Notes: generated by a model not told the origin, from the sequence alone. Numbered from the stretch's first letter, positions 46,985-60,600 are shown. The stretch: 64,000 nt of DNA from Enoplosus armatus (GCF_043641665.1 NC_092193.1:1587501-1651500); one strand, 5' to 3'. Program-made: numbers and translations.

Positions 46985-49900
46985 TCTCTCTTTGCTGTGT
47001 GTGTTTTTTATTTTATTTCCCAGAGTGACTCAGGATAAGTGAGCCAGCAGCTTTTCATCATCTCGCTGCAGGACAGAACCTTTGATCCTCCACTTAAAGA
47101 ACAACTTCCTGTTCCAACCCACCTCCTGCGTCACTTTGAACTCATTTACTCTGACAATTAAAATGCACTATGTGTCTGGATCTGCATGTAAGTGGGACGA
47201 GCCCTCGCAGATTCTCTTCCTGCAGGTTGTGAAATCATTATCATAAGAGAGACCTTCTGTAGCTGAACTACCACAGAAGCTGTTTCCCAGGTGTCTGTCT
47301 GTCTGTTAAATTGAAGGCCGAGTTCCATGATGGACGTGGTTGACGTTTCCGTCTTCGGCTGCTGTGTTCCCATCCAAAGATTGTCTACTTTGCAGCTGTG
47401 ATTGTTTCTACTTGTCAAGCTGGCATAGTTTTTCTTGGTAGTGACTATTGGAATTCTGTTTGATTATGGAAGAAGTGGAAAAACAACACGTCAGCCGGTT
47501 TCTAACATCTCAAATGTCTTCTTTTCTCCTACGTGGCCACAGGCCTGGGAAGGACTGTGTTTATAGCTGCTACAGGTGAAAAGCCAGACACATGGGGGTC
47601 ACACTTTCAGACGTCTCTCCCGGAAGACGTTCATAGTGTTGCACTTGTCTGTTAACGTGAGAAGTGACAGAAGTCGTTGTGTGAAGAATGAAAAGAGAGA
47701 GAAGTTTGAGCCCTGGGTTCAGATGCTGTTCAGTTAACATCAACACGTTTGACTGCTTAAGACCAAGTCACCATATTGTCAGGAATATTTGAATTAGCAG
47801 GTGTCATATTTACTTTGGTCATACCTAAACAACTTCATAGGTCATTTGTCTTTTCATTTGACTTTCAAAATGACGCACAGGATCATTCTCTGGCCCGGTG
47901 ACCCTACTGGCAGGATTTGGCAGGATTGTCAGTGTCTTCCAAAATGCAAATGAAGCGTTTTCTGATTTGCCACCTTTAAGGTAAATTTGTGGTTGAATTT
48001 AGGCCACTAGAACCTCTGTAGGTTAGGGAAAGATTCCCTTTATGATCAGCATCAGTCAGACACCCTGACCTCCACCCTAAGAGGTTTTATGGCACCACGC
48101 AGGAAAACACGAACATAGATGATTAAATGGTTGAACAAATGACAATCAGTGCTTGTTTTTCTAGCAAAGTCTTCCACATTAAACTTTAAGAGGCTGTGAT
48201 AGATTTGACATCAGGTCTAACAAATCTATACAAAATACTGTCAGACTCTGTGACCCGAGACCTTCAGCTCAGACCTGAAGTTTACACAAACTGGATCAGC
48301 CGAAGCTAATCAATTCATCAGACAGCCCAGAACATTATAGATCCTGAATGATAAATCTATCAGCCGAGGTCCAATCTGGAGATCGGTGTTTGGTGTCGAG
48401 GCCAGGTGACAGGAAGTCGATAGAACAAGCGCGTCCTGAGCGCTGCTCCTGGAACTGCTGTGACAATTCTACTGTAGTATATCTAAAGCTCTGAAATAAG
48501 ACTCCCAGCATTATTTTACATTTTATTTCTGATTTTCTTAGTCAGATGGATTTACTCCTGCTGTACTGTGGATGCAACAAGTACACGTATACCATGAAAT
48601 ACACCCTGCAGCTGAGGATGTATGGAATAACAACACACTAAATAAAAAAAGTGGCTCAGTCTCTGACAGGTTTAAAAGCCTCCCGCTGTCACGACGAGTC
48701 CCAGACTCCCTCTGCAATGAGTCCGCAGTCTGAGCTGGGAGCTGAAACGCCGCGGTGCTGAGGGCTTCGTGCTCCTCCAGGTTCATCTGGACTCGGTGAA
48801 CGACCTTGAGAGCAGCAGCCGCTCTTTTTGTTTCGTGTGTCTCTGTGAATCAAGCGAGGCGTCAGGGTTTACAGTCATCCTGAGACAACAAAGACCCGGG
48901 AAAAGTTTCTCTGACGTTGACTTCCTTGTTTAGAGGTGGTTTTGATAACACTTTATGGGTCACATAGTTTTGTGTAATTTCCTAGAAAGAAACTGTAATT
49001 TCACGAGACTGTTCCTGGAAAGAAGGATGTGATGTGTCACTATAGAAAGTAGAGATAATGTTCAACTTGTATATTTCCAATTAATTAGTTCCTTTAACTG
49101 CTAGCTAACGCACAGTCTTTTAGTTAAAGCACAGCAAAATACAGGCAAGCATTAAATTCAACTTTTATGGAGAATGAAGTTCCCAATAATGAATGAAAAT
49201 TCCCTGAAAACGGTTGAAATGAAGCCGTTCTGACAGTTGTTTGTGGTAATAAGTCGAGAAAAGTAGCAATGAACCTGAAACACAAGCTAACCAGCTGCTA
49301 GCTAGACAATACAGGTTTCTAAATATAAGAAAATAGAAAAATGACGTGTGTGCCATGTTTCCTGTGTCACATGACACGACACACACTGCCACCTGCCGAC
49401 TGCCAAAGCGCTGACGTCATCATTTTTCTGTCATTCGGGCTGAGAGTCGTTTGGAAATGTTCTGATATTCGACAGACGACTGTAATCTTGCGTTTTCGAA
49501 CCTCTCAAATGATAAATGTTGCCTAAACACAACAAGCCACACGTCCACACTTGTCCGGGACGCGCTGAGGTTCGATACCCGGCCCTGCTTGAGGTTCTGC
49601 GGCCGTTTTCCTCCTGACATTGAACTACACGGCTGTTACCGTGTCGCTGTGGACGATGTGCGTGAATCACGTCTCTTCTTTCATGTAGTTGTTGATGCGT
49701 CTCTGCAGCACAGCGAGGAGCTCATCATGCTCTTTTTCTGCTTGATAGACACTTCTGCGTCTTTCCACCGAGAGGAGGAATGCTTTCATCTGTGTGCGGA
49801 GCTGCTCATCAGCTGAGACTTCAGCCTGCAGCGTTTGGGGGGGGGGAAAACTGGCAATGATGCTCTTTCATATTTAGAAATAGCGGCAAATGAATAAAAC

Positions 49901-51525
49901 AAGGGTAAACTGGGTATTGTGATCCTCAAAACCGTCAACAGGAAGACAAATCAGTCATACTTTCAGAAAAGTAGTAATTATTTTTTTCACTCCACAGATA
50001 AAAAAGCAGACAGATGTTGACGTCTGGTAGTCGTTCGCTGTAGTTTCCTTCAGAATCAAAGTGTTGAGCGATAACTGCAGCCGTCTGCCTCCAGTCGAAT
50101 AAAAGCACTAATTACCATATTTACTCCCTGTGTAGTGAGCAGGTGGGGGGGGGGGGCATAATGGGCAAAATGTTTTTTTTTTTTTATACAGCTTGTCGTG
50201 TTTCAGTCACCATGGAAACTAAAACGCCAAACGCAGCAATGCTTCATTCCCAGAGAATGGCACACATCAGGGTGCAGAGGGAAAAAGAAAGAAATCACCT
50301 CATTTTATGTTCCATACTGCAAACTCAGAGGGAAGTGTCAGCGTCATGAGTCTGCAGAATAACAGCACTGTGAAATCTGTGGTGTTAAAACACAATAACA
50401 CCTGTGACGTGGTCGAGGTACGTTTAGTCTCGGCGCCGTTACTGAGGGGCTTTATTCATGCTTCAATAATCCACTGAGAAGTTGATTTAAAGCAGCTGTT
50501 GGTGATGGCAGCCTCTTGTACGGTGTACATCCAGTCATTAGGTTATAAATGGTTAAATCAAGTGCAGTGTTAGGGTCGTGGTTGGGGTTACGGTCTGCCA
50601 ATACTGGTGAAGGATGGCAGGCAGTGAGAGGTCTGCCTGAGAGGCTCGACCCAGGGCATTAAAGCCTCAATCAGACAGCAAACCCTCCAACCTCTTAGTG
50701 AGTCCAGCAAAGGGAGGTACTGCTGTTCCTCAGATGCTATGCTGTATCAGTCTGATTATAGGATGACCCTCTGTTTTACGGTGCCTGTTTTGTATTAAGA
50801 CTTTTTAAAGATAAAAGTGTAAAAGTCATAAAACAGAAACTGTTGTTCTTGTCCCGCCTCCTACCGACAGTCAACGATGGTTTGTTTTAATCATGTAGAA
50901 AATCTTTCTTGAACATTAACTAAGTTGTTTTAGTTGTCAAAACCCGATTGATGCTTTTGTTTCCATCATAAACAAACTCCGACAATTCAGTATTTCCACA
51001 TCATGTCTGTCAAAACACTCTCACATGTCGAAGGTTCAGGGTTTCTGCTGAAGATCGTCACGGCAGATGAAGCTTTTCAGACCTTCAGCTGAAAACACTC
51101 GACGCAGTTCTTCATATTAAGTAGCTGTGTCTTCACCGAGGAGGAGGAGGGTTTTTGAAATCCCAGAGTAAGACTTGTCTATTGTATTTTTAGTTACGCT
51201 CAGGGGCTCGTTGGATTTTTATCTATTGAGGTCAAACTTTTTTGGAGAACCTCTTGATGTAAAACTCCCAGAAGAGTCGGGCTTAATTCAGCCTAAGTGA
51301 GGCTCTGGGATGAAGTAATGATGACGCCAGCAGATGTTATAGTGAATCGCGACTGCAGGCGACACACTAATAAACTGAGTCTAACACGTAGTCCATAAAT
51401 CCGTTAAGATTTTACTGGGTTTTCACTCCCTTCATTTACTGGATTATGGCGGAGTCACTACATCTCTTAGTTAGACATAATATATATTGCTGTATTCACT
51501 TTACTGTCAAGTGTTGCAAAGGGAA
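46985..51525. other. Intron 1 segment, mostly unassigned
   Basis: Contains a G-run (50145-50156) with a T-run (about 50172-50184) close behind, and ggggggggg near 49838. A B-box-like ggttcgataccc occurs at 49571 without a tRNA fold. No exon recognised. Confidence 0.4.
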
Positions 51526-51529
51526 GCAT

Positions 51530-51640
51530 GAACTCACGTTTGAGAAGCTGGAACCAGCAAATGTTCCACATTTGTTCTTAAAAATGACTAAAACAATCCT
51601 TGGTTTATCAGCATAGTTGCGATCAATGAATCGTTGACGT
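51530..51640 (+). repeat. Repeat C fragment (plus)
   Basis: Contains tttgagaagctggaaccagc and aaatgttcc...acaatcc followed by gatcaatgaatcgttgacg. Confidence 0.5.
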
Positions 51641-51861
51641 TAACAAAGCAATCTCACCACGAGGTGCTGTCAGTAGCTGTTTCTGGAGCTTCCAATCACA
51701 GAACATCGGCTGCACCTGCAGCTCCGCTCGGCTTCACGGAGCTTCATAGTGACTTTCAGCTCTTTGTTCATCTGTCCGGCCACAACTTTCCTGCTCTGCT
51801 TCACCCTCAGCGCTCTCGAACAGCCACTAAATCTGAAGCCAGTTCACCTTGTGAAGCTGAT

Positions 51862-52015
51862 GCACTACTGTTCCCATCATGCTTTGGGTGATGTAAAGGA
51901 AGTAATTCTTTACATTTTGTTGAATTTACGCCATGAAGTGTTCCATTAGCATTACCTACAGCAGTCTCTGTTTGCACTGTAGCCACGGAAACAGACGGCA
52001 ATCACCTGAATTACT
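51862..52015 (+). repeat. Interspersed repeat B, copy 2
   Basis: Matches 2025-2243 in order: cactactgttcccatcatgc, tttgggtgatgtaaaggaagta, ctgtttgcactgtagcc and acagacggcaatcacctgaatta. About 60 nt of the middle are absent relative to copy 1. Confidence 0.55.
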
Positions 52016-52019
52016 TTTG

Positions 52020-53510
52020 ATATTGAAAAGTCTGATTTGATTATTGTGAGGCAATAAGAATCTGTAAGGACTGTGATTCAGTGTGTAACAGGAAATATGT
52101 TCTATGCTTACTGGTCTCACTCTGATTGGACCTCGGCCTTACAGACCACACTGAGGGAAAATGGATTAATCAGGCTGGTTTTCTACAGCATTAATACAGG
52201 ATCAACACAGGACGATTGTGTACAACACATTATAATCACGCACTAATTAAAGGATGTGAAATGAAAGGAGCAATCTCTCGTATGCAGCTTTTTCATGGAG
52301 GAATTAATTCATTATGAAAGTCAAGTCACACGTGTGGTTAGAGCATGTTGTAGATTCACGTTGTCAGAGAAACATAAAGCAAAGCAGACGGCAGTAAGAA
52401 CAAAACCCTCCGAAAGCTGCAGAAACAGAAATAAGACCAAACAAACAGGACGCTCCGTTGGAACTCGAGAGCAGAAACCAATTAAGATCGGACTGAAAAC
52501 ATCATCTCAGAGGGCAAAGACACACTGGACACTGAGCTGCTGTGATTCGTCATTAAATGTTGACTGCATCGCCATTTTGGTAAATTAAATTAATCACACT
52601 TTGTGGTACAAAGTGTTGAAAAATGTAGAAAAGAAGTAACAAAAGAAATCAGTACATTTTGGATTATGTCCATCCAACTGGAAATACACACAGATGTATG
52701 TTGTGTGTTGTGTTTGGATCAGAAGCCGTGTCTTTAAACTCCATATTATTCTGTAGGAGCATCATTTCAGATCCTTATGGCCTGTTTCTGTTTTCCTCCG
52801 CCATGTTTTTCCAGTTTCAAATTCGGAAGCATGGACCAATAAGAGCCCAGCCAATGGTTGGTTCGTCCAATCAGGCGTAGGAATGGTTCATGCGGAGAAT
52901 ACTTACTGGAAAGCGTCTTTAATGAGCTGCCATTCACACGGATATCAGCTCCATATTCCACAGAAGATAGAGGGTTGTCTCGAGGACGGCTGTCTGAACT
53001 TTTCAATTCAGTCCAAGTCGCCAGAGAAAGAGTCTTTCTGTATTACAGCCTGACATGTCTTTCACTTTGTGGTATTCCACACATGAGGCATTTATCCAAT
53101 CACTGTCATCTGGTCTTTAGTAGTAGGAAGAATTGATGACCACCTCTTCACATTTCCTCTAATACTTTTGATGCTGGCACAGTTTTATTAATACAGACTT
53201 CACGTTTCAGTGATTTATGTTTGAACTGTGAGTGTCCAGATCTTTAGACTTTGGATGTTGGAGGAGCTTTGTGCAGAGGAATCCCTTCACACTAAAAGAC
53301 TCTGTTCAGTCTTTAAAGTCAAAGTGGGATCCTGACAGATGGATGGCAGCTCATTTTGATCAAAATCATTGATCAGACTCTTGAAGTTTGAGTCGAGTTC
53401 GTCAAGTTCATATTCATTTATATATTATTGTTGTGAGATATGGTAATGCAGTGCAGACTTTTCAAATAATCCTACATGAATCCAGACTTCAGGCTGCAGA
53501 TCTGCAGATC
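52020..53510. other. Intron 1 segment, mostly unassigned
   Basis: No exon or repeat recognised with confidence. Overlapping plus and minus open frames at 52767-53136 resemble nothing known. Confidence 0.35.
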
Positions 53511-53514
53511 AACA

Positions 53515-53770
53515 ACAATTCCCTGATTAGTCGACTAATTGTTTTGTCTATAAAATGTAATAGAATAGTAAAGAATGCTGTTCACATCCTTCCATCCATC
53601 ATCGAATGTCTTCTTCTGTCTGACCAGTCATCAGGATGTTCAGTCTGCAATTATATAAAGCAGAGAAAACAAATCCTTACATTGGAGAAGCTGTAACCAG
53701 GCTTATATTTCTGGCTTAAACAATGAATTTTCTCTTGATTGACTAATAAATGAATCAATTATTTGTCGCC
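53515..53770 (+). repeat. Repeat C copy (plus)
   Basis: Contains ctgattagtcgactaattgttttgtctataaaatg, gagaaaacaaatccttaca, ttggagaagctgtaaccagg and attttctcttgattgac. It is the clearest forward copy. Confidence 0.65.
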
Positions 53771-53774
53771 TGTT

Positions 53775-55040
53775 GTGGCTGCCTGGAACAGTACAAAAAA
53801 TACATTAGAAAGTTCGTACCAAGCCTTTGTGAGTAACTTAATGCTAAATCTACTTTTTTGAGTTAATAAAATACTGTATACATACTTAATTATGCTGTCA
53901 CCTTCTCTTTTCTAGAGAAAATCTAATTATTCCGTCCTGTAGACCAAGAAACTGGGTTTTGTGTCTTTTACTCCACGGCTTCTGCAGGAGGGATTCATAG
54001 AACCGGAGTTACATGTATAACTACTATTTCAAATGTGGTGTAATTTAAAAAGAGATCTGAAGTGAGTGAAAGACAGTAGAAATTGACAGTGTTGAGCTCT
54101 GTAACTCTGTGAACTGCTATCTTGTCCATCAGTGGGAGAAGTTTTACACTTCAAATGACGTCCCGTCCTTGTCGGATAAAGAAAAAGACCTTTTATACAC
54201 GCGAGTGAACGCAGAGCTGCTACGAGTCAGAGGAGATGCTGTCAGCACGGGATCTGAAAGCCTTTTCTGAATATGTGAATGGGGTGTGTTCAAGCTAAAA
54301 TGGGTCCCCACTTCTTCCTCCTCCTTCTTGCCTCCACAGCTTTCACCTCCAGTGTTTCAGAGATCAGTTATCAGCTGATGCCTTGATGACTTGACGATAA
54401 GAAAGCTCAGCTTTTGCTCCAGATTCTCTGTCGAGGTTCTGCCACGACTTGCGGAGCTCCTGTGTTTAATGGCTCTACTATGGCGACTGCCAAACACCCT
54501 CCCTCCATTCATCCCTAAAACATCCAGATAGTTTTCCTCTCTTCACCCCGGGGACACACACACACACACCTGGCAACAAAATCTATCTTCTCCCTCTGAG
54601 GCGGCGGTGATGAATTGGCTCAGCGGCTGCGCCCAAACAACCCAACTCTGCAGCGCTGAGCCTGCAGGGACACTGCAGGGCCACAGTGATACATGGGGTT
54701 AAACACATCAGGATAATACATAGTCTGTACTGCGCATACAGAGAACATCACTGGACTGAATTTTGCTGCTCTGGTCAGAACTCATCACTATCTGTCTCCA
54801 ACACTTTATAGGAACAGTCATTATTAAATGGTAAATACATGTTTTGAATTTTAATAAATAACTCATTAATTATTTGGTGCGTTTTCATTCCATGTCTAGA
54901 CTTTCAGGATTATGAAATGGACTAAATATCCTTTGTTGGACCATCTTTCTGTGATCTGTAATATATCTACTGTAGCTGTGTAAATGCATAAAGGAGTGTG
55001 TGTATATGTGTTTCATAATTTATATGAAAGATGTAGCTCT
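53775..55040. other. Intron 1 segment, mostly unassigned
   Basis: Contains a short (AC)n at about 54554-54569. The stretch 54590-54700 is GC-richer than its surroundings and repeat-poor. No exon recognised. Confidence 0.4.
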
Positions 55041-55045
55041 TCATT

Positions 55046-55585
55046 TTATTTGATTAATCTTGTCTTATGTCCTTTAGTGCTTTTTTCCAAATCAAGCCTT
55101 TGGACTGAACCATTAATAAAATGGATCATCACTTTTGATTGGTTGGCAGGTTCCTGGATGTTGAGGAGGGACTGGAGGAGCTGGGGCTGTGCTGGAGGCA
55201 GGGTCAGGGGCTGTAGAGGTTTGTCTCTTGGCCTGAAGACCCTGTTGGTGGACAGCCTGGGGGCTTGAGGCCCAGCGGCTGGTAGGAGAGGTTGAAGAAA
55301 TGGTTTGAGCATGGGGGGGGGGGGGGGGGGGGGGGGGCTGCAGAAGGAGAGCCACGTGGAAGAGGATAGGGTGGGGATAGGGTTCAGGTTAGCCCTAAAG
55401 GGACTAGTCCCAGCATGTGGATGTCTACTTTTAGATTTTCTTTCAATACAGATTACTAGACTTAAACATCCTACTGCGAATGTTAGGCCTTTCAGTTTGA
55501 CAACATGCCCTTCCACTTTCAAGAGACCCTTCCCAGACCCTTCAACCCTTTCTCCTTGGTGTTTGTATAATGCAAGTACCACCAT
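55046..55585 (-). other. 179-codon antisense open frame (unproven)
   Basis: A minus-strand frame without stops spans 540 bp. Its second half is Pro/Leu/Gln-rich (PAAGPQAPRLSTNR, KPLQPLTLPPAQPQLLQSL). On the minus strand a pyrimidine tract ending ctccttctgcag precedes the poly-C at 55337-55313, so an exon could begin there. A caaataaaatg polyadenylation-like word follows the stop. I recognise no protein family. The poly-Pro block comes from the G25 run. Possible readings are an exon of an antisense transcript, a decayed retrocopy, or chance in GC-rich DNA. Confidence 0.2.
55313..55337. repeat. Poly-G run (G25)
   Basis: The longest homopolymer run noticed in the window, 25 consecutive G. Confidence 0.93.
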
Positions 55586-55589
55586 TCAA

Positions 55590-57475
55590 GTACCTTAGTT
55601 TTCTCCCAAAACGGCATTAGTGAGCTCTGCTTCTGGTGAAATCAAGTCAACGTGTATGCATGTAGACAAGAAATGGCTTTTCAGAACAAAACAAACATTA
55701 GCAATGCAGCAAAATGTGGGAGGAGCAGGTACAATATTTTGCATTACTCCTTTTACCTAAGAAAAGTATTTCAGGACTTATTCCTATTCTATTTAACCCT
55801 TAAACAACCGATGGAGAAACAGTTGACTCCTCCAACCTGAAACGCTGCTCACTGAGGAGGTAAGAATAAAAACCAGAGGCAATGACGAAACGTCACACCA
55901 GTCAAACATGTTTTATCACCGTATTCGCTGTGACCCACTTGGGACATTATGTGCTCTCCTTTAATTGCCAGCATGAAAATCTCGGAGCCCCCCAGATGTA
56001 CTGCAGATGTGCCAAGAGGTGCCAGTCAAAATACAACACCCCCAAAGTCAGATTAGTCATCACAACGTCACAGCACACAGCCTCCAACTGTTTCTGCACC
56101 AAATTGAATGCAGATTGTGCTTTTTCATCTCCGATCTCCACTTTTTTCACAGCAAAAAAGAGCAGAGCTTGGTTTGGATACTTGAGTACATTTTACACGT
56201 AAAAATCTTCCCCCAGGACGTGTTTTTCTCTTGAAACTTTTACTTGACTTTGAGTCTTTCCTCTGCCCCAGTTCCCCGTCATCGTGATGCAGTTCCCTCG
56301 TCCGTCCTCATGGGTCCGTCCTCTGTCTCATACTGTACTGAGAGTTTCGTCATCATGTGGAGCCTCAGCAGTGCGTCTAAGTCTGAATCTTTCTGCTCCG
56401 TCACCACTGAAGCTCTCTGTGGACCACGAGACTGGTGCATTAAGAAGTGATGTTCACCCAGACATGTCTGATCTGAGGCAACAGCTTAGGGAGCTGTGTA
56501 GTTAATGGACCACGCGTCTAATCTTTAAGAACTGTTCTCTGCCCCACATTTAAGCATACAGAAAAAACATAATGCAATTGCAAGTGTGAGAAAAGCTTTT
56601 TTTGGGCTCTGTAATGCAGGGCTGGGCACTAACAGGTCAGGTTTAGGGGTTCAGCTTGGGTGAAATTGTCCAAAAGTAGTTAATGAATCATGCAGAAAAC
56701 AGTCATGAATATTTATTTCTGATCTTGCTGAGCACACAGTTACTACTTCTTCCAGGTTTTCTGTTTCGCCCTCTGTTTGCTGTAAACAAACACAAGAATG
56801 GGGATGAAACTGAGTGAAGTTCACAAAAAAACGTCATAGTAACTAACTGTCAACTACCGTGAACACCCTTGCGACATATTAGCACCACCTAGCAACCTCC
56901 TGACAACTCATTACCAATAAGGTAGTGACTTTTGTTCCATCAGCGGACGCTCAGCTTTTGTTTGTCTGTGTCGCTGCTCACTGCTTCACTTCACCGAGCT
57001 AAGCTGCTCGTGCTAATGGCGCTGCTGACGGTGCCTTTGGTTTAAGGTGCTTGTTGTTGTTCCTGTCCCACAGTTTACCCCCCCTACACTCGGCAGCCAA
57101 CCTGTTTGGTTTGTGTGCTAGTGGTTTTCTGCTTATCTTGCCGTAACGTGCTAATATTTGATGAGAAAACCAAGAAGTGTGTGTCTCTAACACGTGTCCT
57201 CCTTAGGTGTGTTAGCCTGCTCTGTGTCTAAGGTGGTTTTTGGGCAGAAGCTTCATATCGTTGCTACCCAGTCTCTGTACACATTTTGCACTTAAAATAA
57301 TAATCCCATCATGTGACTGACTGACTGAAATGAAACTGCAACCTCTTTCCGGCATCGGTACACAAGATACAGTACTTTTACTCTCTGCAACATACTCTCA
57401 GTGTGAGGTACAGTACACCTGTACAGTCTAATGCAGTAACATCTACTTGTTTGAAGCCTGTAATGTTGAGTTTTT
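55590..57475. other. Intron 1 segment, mostly unassigned
   Basis: No exon, RNA gene or confidently named repeat recognised. Overlapping plus and minus open frames near 55882-56234 resemble nothing known. Confidence 0.35.
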
Positions 57476-57479
57476 AATA

Positions 57480-57610
57480 TTCTGTCCCCCTCATGTATGT
57501 AAATACGGAGCACAAAGAATTAGAAACACCTCTCGATATAATGTAGTGCGGTGCAACACCACCTTTAACTATGAGCACATCATTTCATTTACACATTTCT
57601 AACAATGGCA
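57480..57610 (+). repeat. 'acaccacctttaactatga' repeat fragment
   Basis: Contains tatgtaaatacggagcaca, aagaattagaaacacctctc and taatgtagtgcggtgcaaca, ccacctttaactatgagc. I recall this order as a dispersed teleost repeat. A 124-codon frame begins at its 3' edge and is not considered a gene. Confidence 0.45.
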
Positions 57611-57614
57611 CCAA

Positions 57615-60600
57615 AACCTGAACATTATGAGCTTCGTAAAGATGGATATCGTACAGCTGCGCCTCATGAAGTGTTTATACATGCACCCTTTGCATTAAGA
57701 CATCCGCCATGCTGCAGCTGCACCGCTCATCATCAAAACGTATCATTAACACACACTAATCTGATTATTGCTCACTTTCAGCAGCGACCTGCTTTCAGAA
57801 ACATCCGTGTAAATGACATTCAAACAGAAGACGTGGAGACGAGAGCAGGAGCTTGTTGCTCTGGTTGCTTTGGGAGGAGGAGGCGACGTGATGAACTGCT
57901 GCCGTCATCAATGTTAAGGATTCTCTTTGAAGAATTTTTAGAGGACTTCAAACACGGTTACCACACACAGTGCAATTAGGAATTTGTTTGTTTGCGTATG
58001 AAGATACCTGCAGCTTTGCAGTTTGAACGTATTCTGAACTGATGTTTCAGATGTGGCAGGATTTAAAAGTGCATCTGATTGGCCCAGTTTTTAGCTCAAT
58101 ATGTCTGAGGTGTTGAGATCTATCCAATACAGATCAGAGATCATTGATGATGATTTATAGTCAGAACATAAACTGACCTCTGTATCTGTTGTGTGTTTAA
58201 CTGGGTCAGACCAGGATGACATGTTAATGAGCGGAAACTCTTGTACAGATGTAAATACAGCGTCATGTCAATCTCAGTCTCAGTTCTTCATGAAACAAAA
58301 TGTAATTTAGGCCATATTTCACATAAATACATGTAAATTAAGAGCTTTGGTTTGTTTTGGTTGAAGGATCCCAGGCGTCACTGTGTTCCCTCCACTTCTA
58401 AAACCAAAACTACGCCCTTGATAACTGATATTAGTCATGTGTAAATGGCAATTACATTTTCTGAAGACAGTTGCTGGAAGTCAGCTTCATTGGTCTTTCT
58501 ATTAGGTGCTGCTCTGCAGCGTTTTGTTGGTGGTGAAATGCTTGTAGTTAGTTATTAAAACTCATTCGGCAGCTCAATTAGAACGAGCTGAAAGATGCAG
58601 GTAAGCGTCCGTCCCGCTTGCTGCTGGCAAGTCCCAGACGTGGACCATTTCTGCACAGGCTGTGGTGTTAAAGTAGCATTGGCATTCAAATGACTCTGCA
58701 GATGACCCAGACTTGATCATGTGACCCAGACTTGATCATGTGACCCAGACTTGATCATGCGTCCTGTACGCACCTGTTTTGTGGTTACAGGTATTTAGCT
58801 ATAGCTGCATGCTAGAGAACACCCGGAGAATGTTGTGGAAGGTTGAGTTTATCAGTTTTAATGAGTTTCTTTTTGCCATTGGGATAGCTGTGAGCACCGG
58901 AAAAGATAAAGCAGATATCGTCTGTACACCAGAATATTTCCAGGTTAGTGTGCAGACAATATAAAACTGGACTCTTTGCTCTTCTCCCAGCTCACACAAT
59001 CTATATTGCAAGATCGTTGGCTTCTTGATAAACGTGAGCCAGTGGTACTTTTACTTTTACTTACAGGAAGTAAAGTAAGTCCTCACTGAGCACAGTGCTG
59101 CCTGAATTACACGTGCTGACACAGACTCTCTGCTCAGCGCTGAATTTAGAATGATTTTAAAAAACGTAAATAATGTGTTCCCGTTTCCTCCGGGGAAGGA
59201 ATTAGTGAAATGAGGAACAGGATGTTCTTCACAGGTTACACAGAAGAAGGAAGGTCTTCTTGGGTAAAAATGAGATGAGATTAAATGAGGACAAAGATGA
59301 AAGCAGCTTCTCATCTGATTTAAATGATTGCGCTTCCTCCTGCATGTTCTCAGCCCTGTTGTCCCTTTGTCGCAGGCCAGTTCTCTCTTCAGTAACCACG
59401 TCGCATGTCGATATGTTCCTGCAGGAGTGCTTCTGAGACAAACCATGTGTATTTGTACTGTTGTGCTGGGACATTTCATTGACATAGAAGACGTATCTTT
59501 GCACTAAAAGGTGCTTTTGATTTACATGATATCATCTCCTAAAGAAACTGAAGTCGGAGTAGAGTCGGAGTAGATTGGACCACCGTGGTAGATTTCAAAT
59601 GATCAACATTTGCATATGTTTTAGCCATGGTAACCAGCTCCATGGTCAGACCACCACTTTGGCCCAGACTGAAGCGTCCTAATGATTTTGGTGATCCTCT
59701 CGTTTCGTCTCGTGCCTCCAGTGAAACTTCTCAGCTACCAGGAGGGTCGACACAAAGTGCTCTCCAGACGTTCACGCGTCCGAGGAAGTGACTCTCATGA
59801 CTTTGTTCCTCTTCCTCCACCAGCAGTCTGACAGTCGACAGCACTAATAACAGTTAGACGACACAACTAAACTATCTTCTGGACTCTGAAGGGCCGAGAT
59901 GTGACCAAACCAAATATTACGATGATGTTTGAACTGTACAAAATGGCAACCACTACCAAATGTACTGAACGTGATTCATGCTTGGCTGCAGACCAAATTC
60001 TGCTTATGAAGTTAAAATGTAAATACGGACATTTAATCTCTCCGAGAGCAGTTCATCTCTTTGTGCGTGAGTCTGAGTCTCAACGGTGTCGCCGGTTACC
60101 AAACCAGACGTCGTCAGCAGCGTTTTTTTTCTCCCGGATCGATGGTGGCACATTGCACAGAGGATTTATTGACGCATCGACCATTGCACCTGCTACACTG
60201 CTTTGTACAGGACGTATTGGCATTTTGCCGACGCGCATGAAAACCATTTGGTCAGTCAGAGGTCTTTAAAGCTGACGGACGGGCTTTAAAATCGCTCGCA
60301 GGAATCTTTACCTGCTGTTGCCTTTTGTTGTCTTTTCAAAATCGACAGTTACAGAGCTGTTTGCTAAGTTCACCAATATGCACCGCTTAGCACGGGGATT
60401 CAGACTGAAGGACAGAAAAAGTCATTTGGAGGGTGAGATTGAAGTTTGAACATTTACCAGTGTTCAAATCTGGAGAAAGGTCATTTTCGCTGGAAAGGTG
60501 ACAGCTGTGATGTATAGTCCTCTGGTCTTACGCTCTGTGTGAAGTCATGTTGTCCTTGTATCACGTCAGTATGTGGCCTATTGCTTTTCATTATTTCTCT

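Noticed and set aside
57605..57979. 124-codon frame beginning MAPKPEHYELRK
   Set aside because: Starts at the edge of a dispersed repeat and resembles no protein I know; RRRRR and Cys clusters look compositional.
59057..59485. 142-codon minus-strand frame
   Set aside because: Composition looks random, no known motif, overlaps another frame of similar length.
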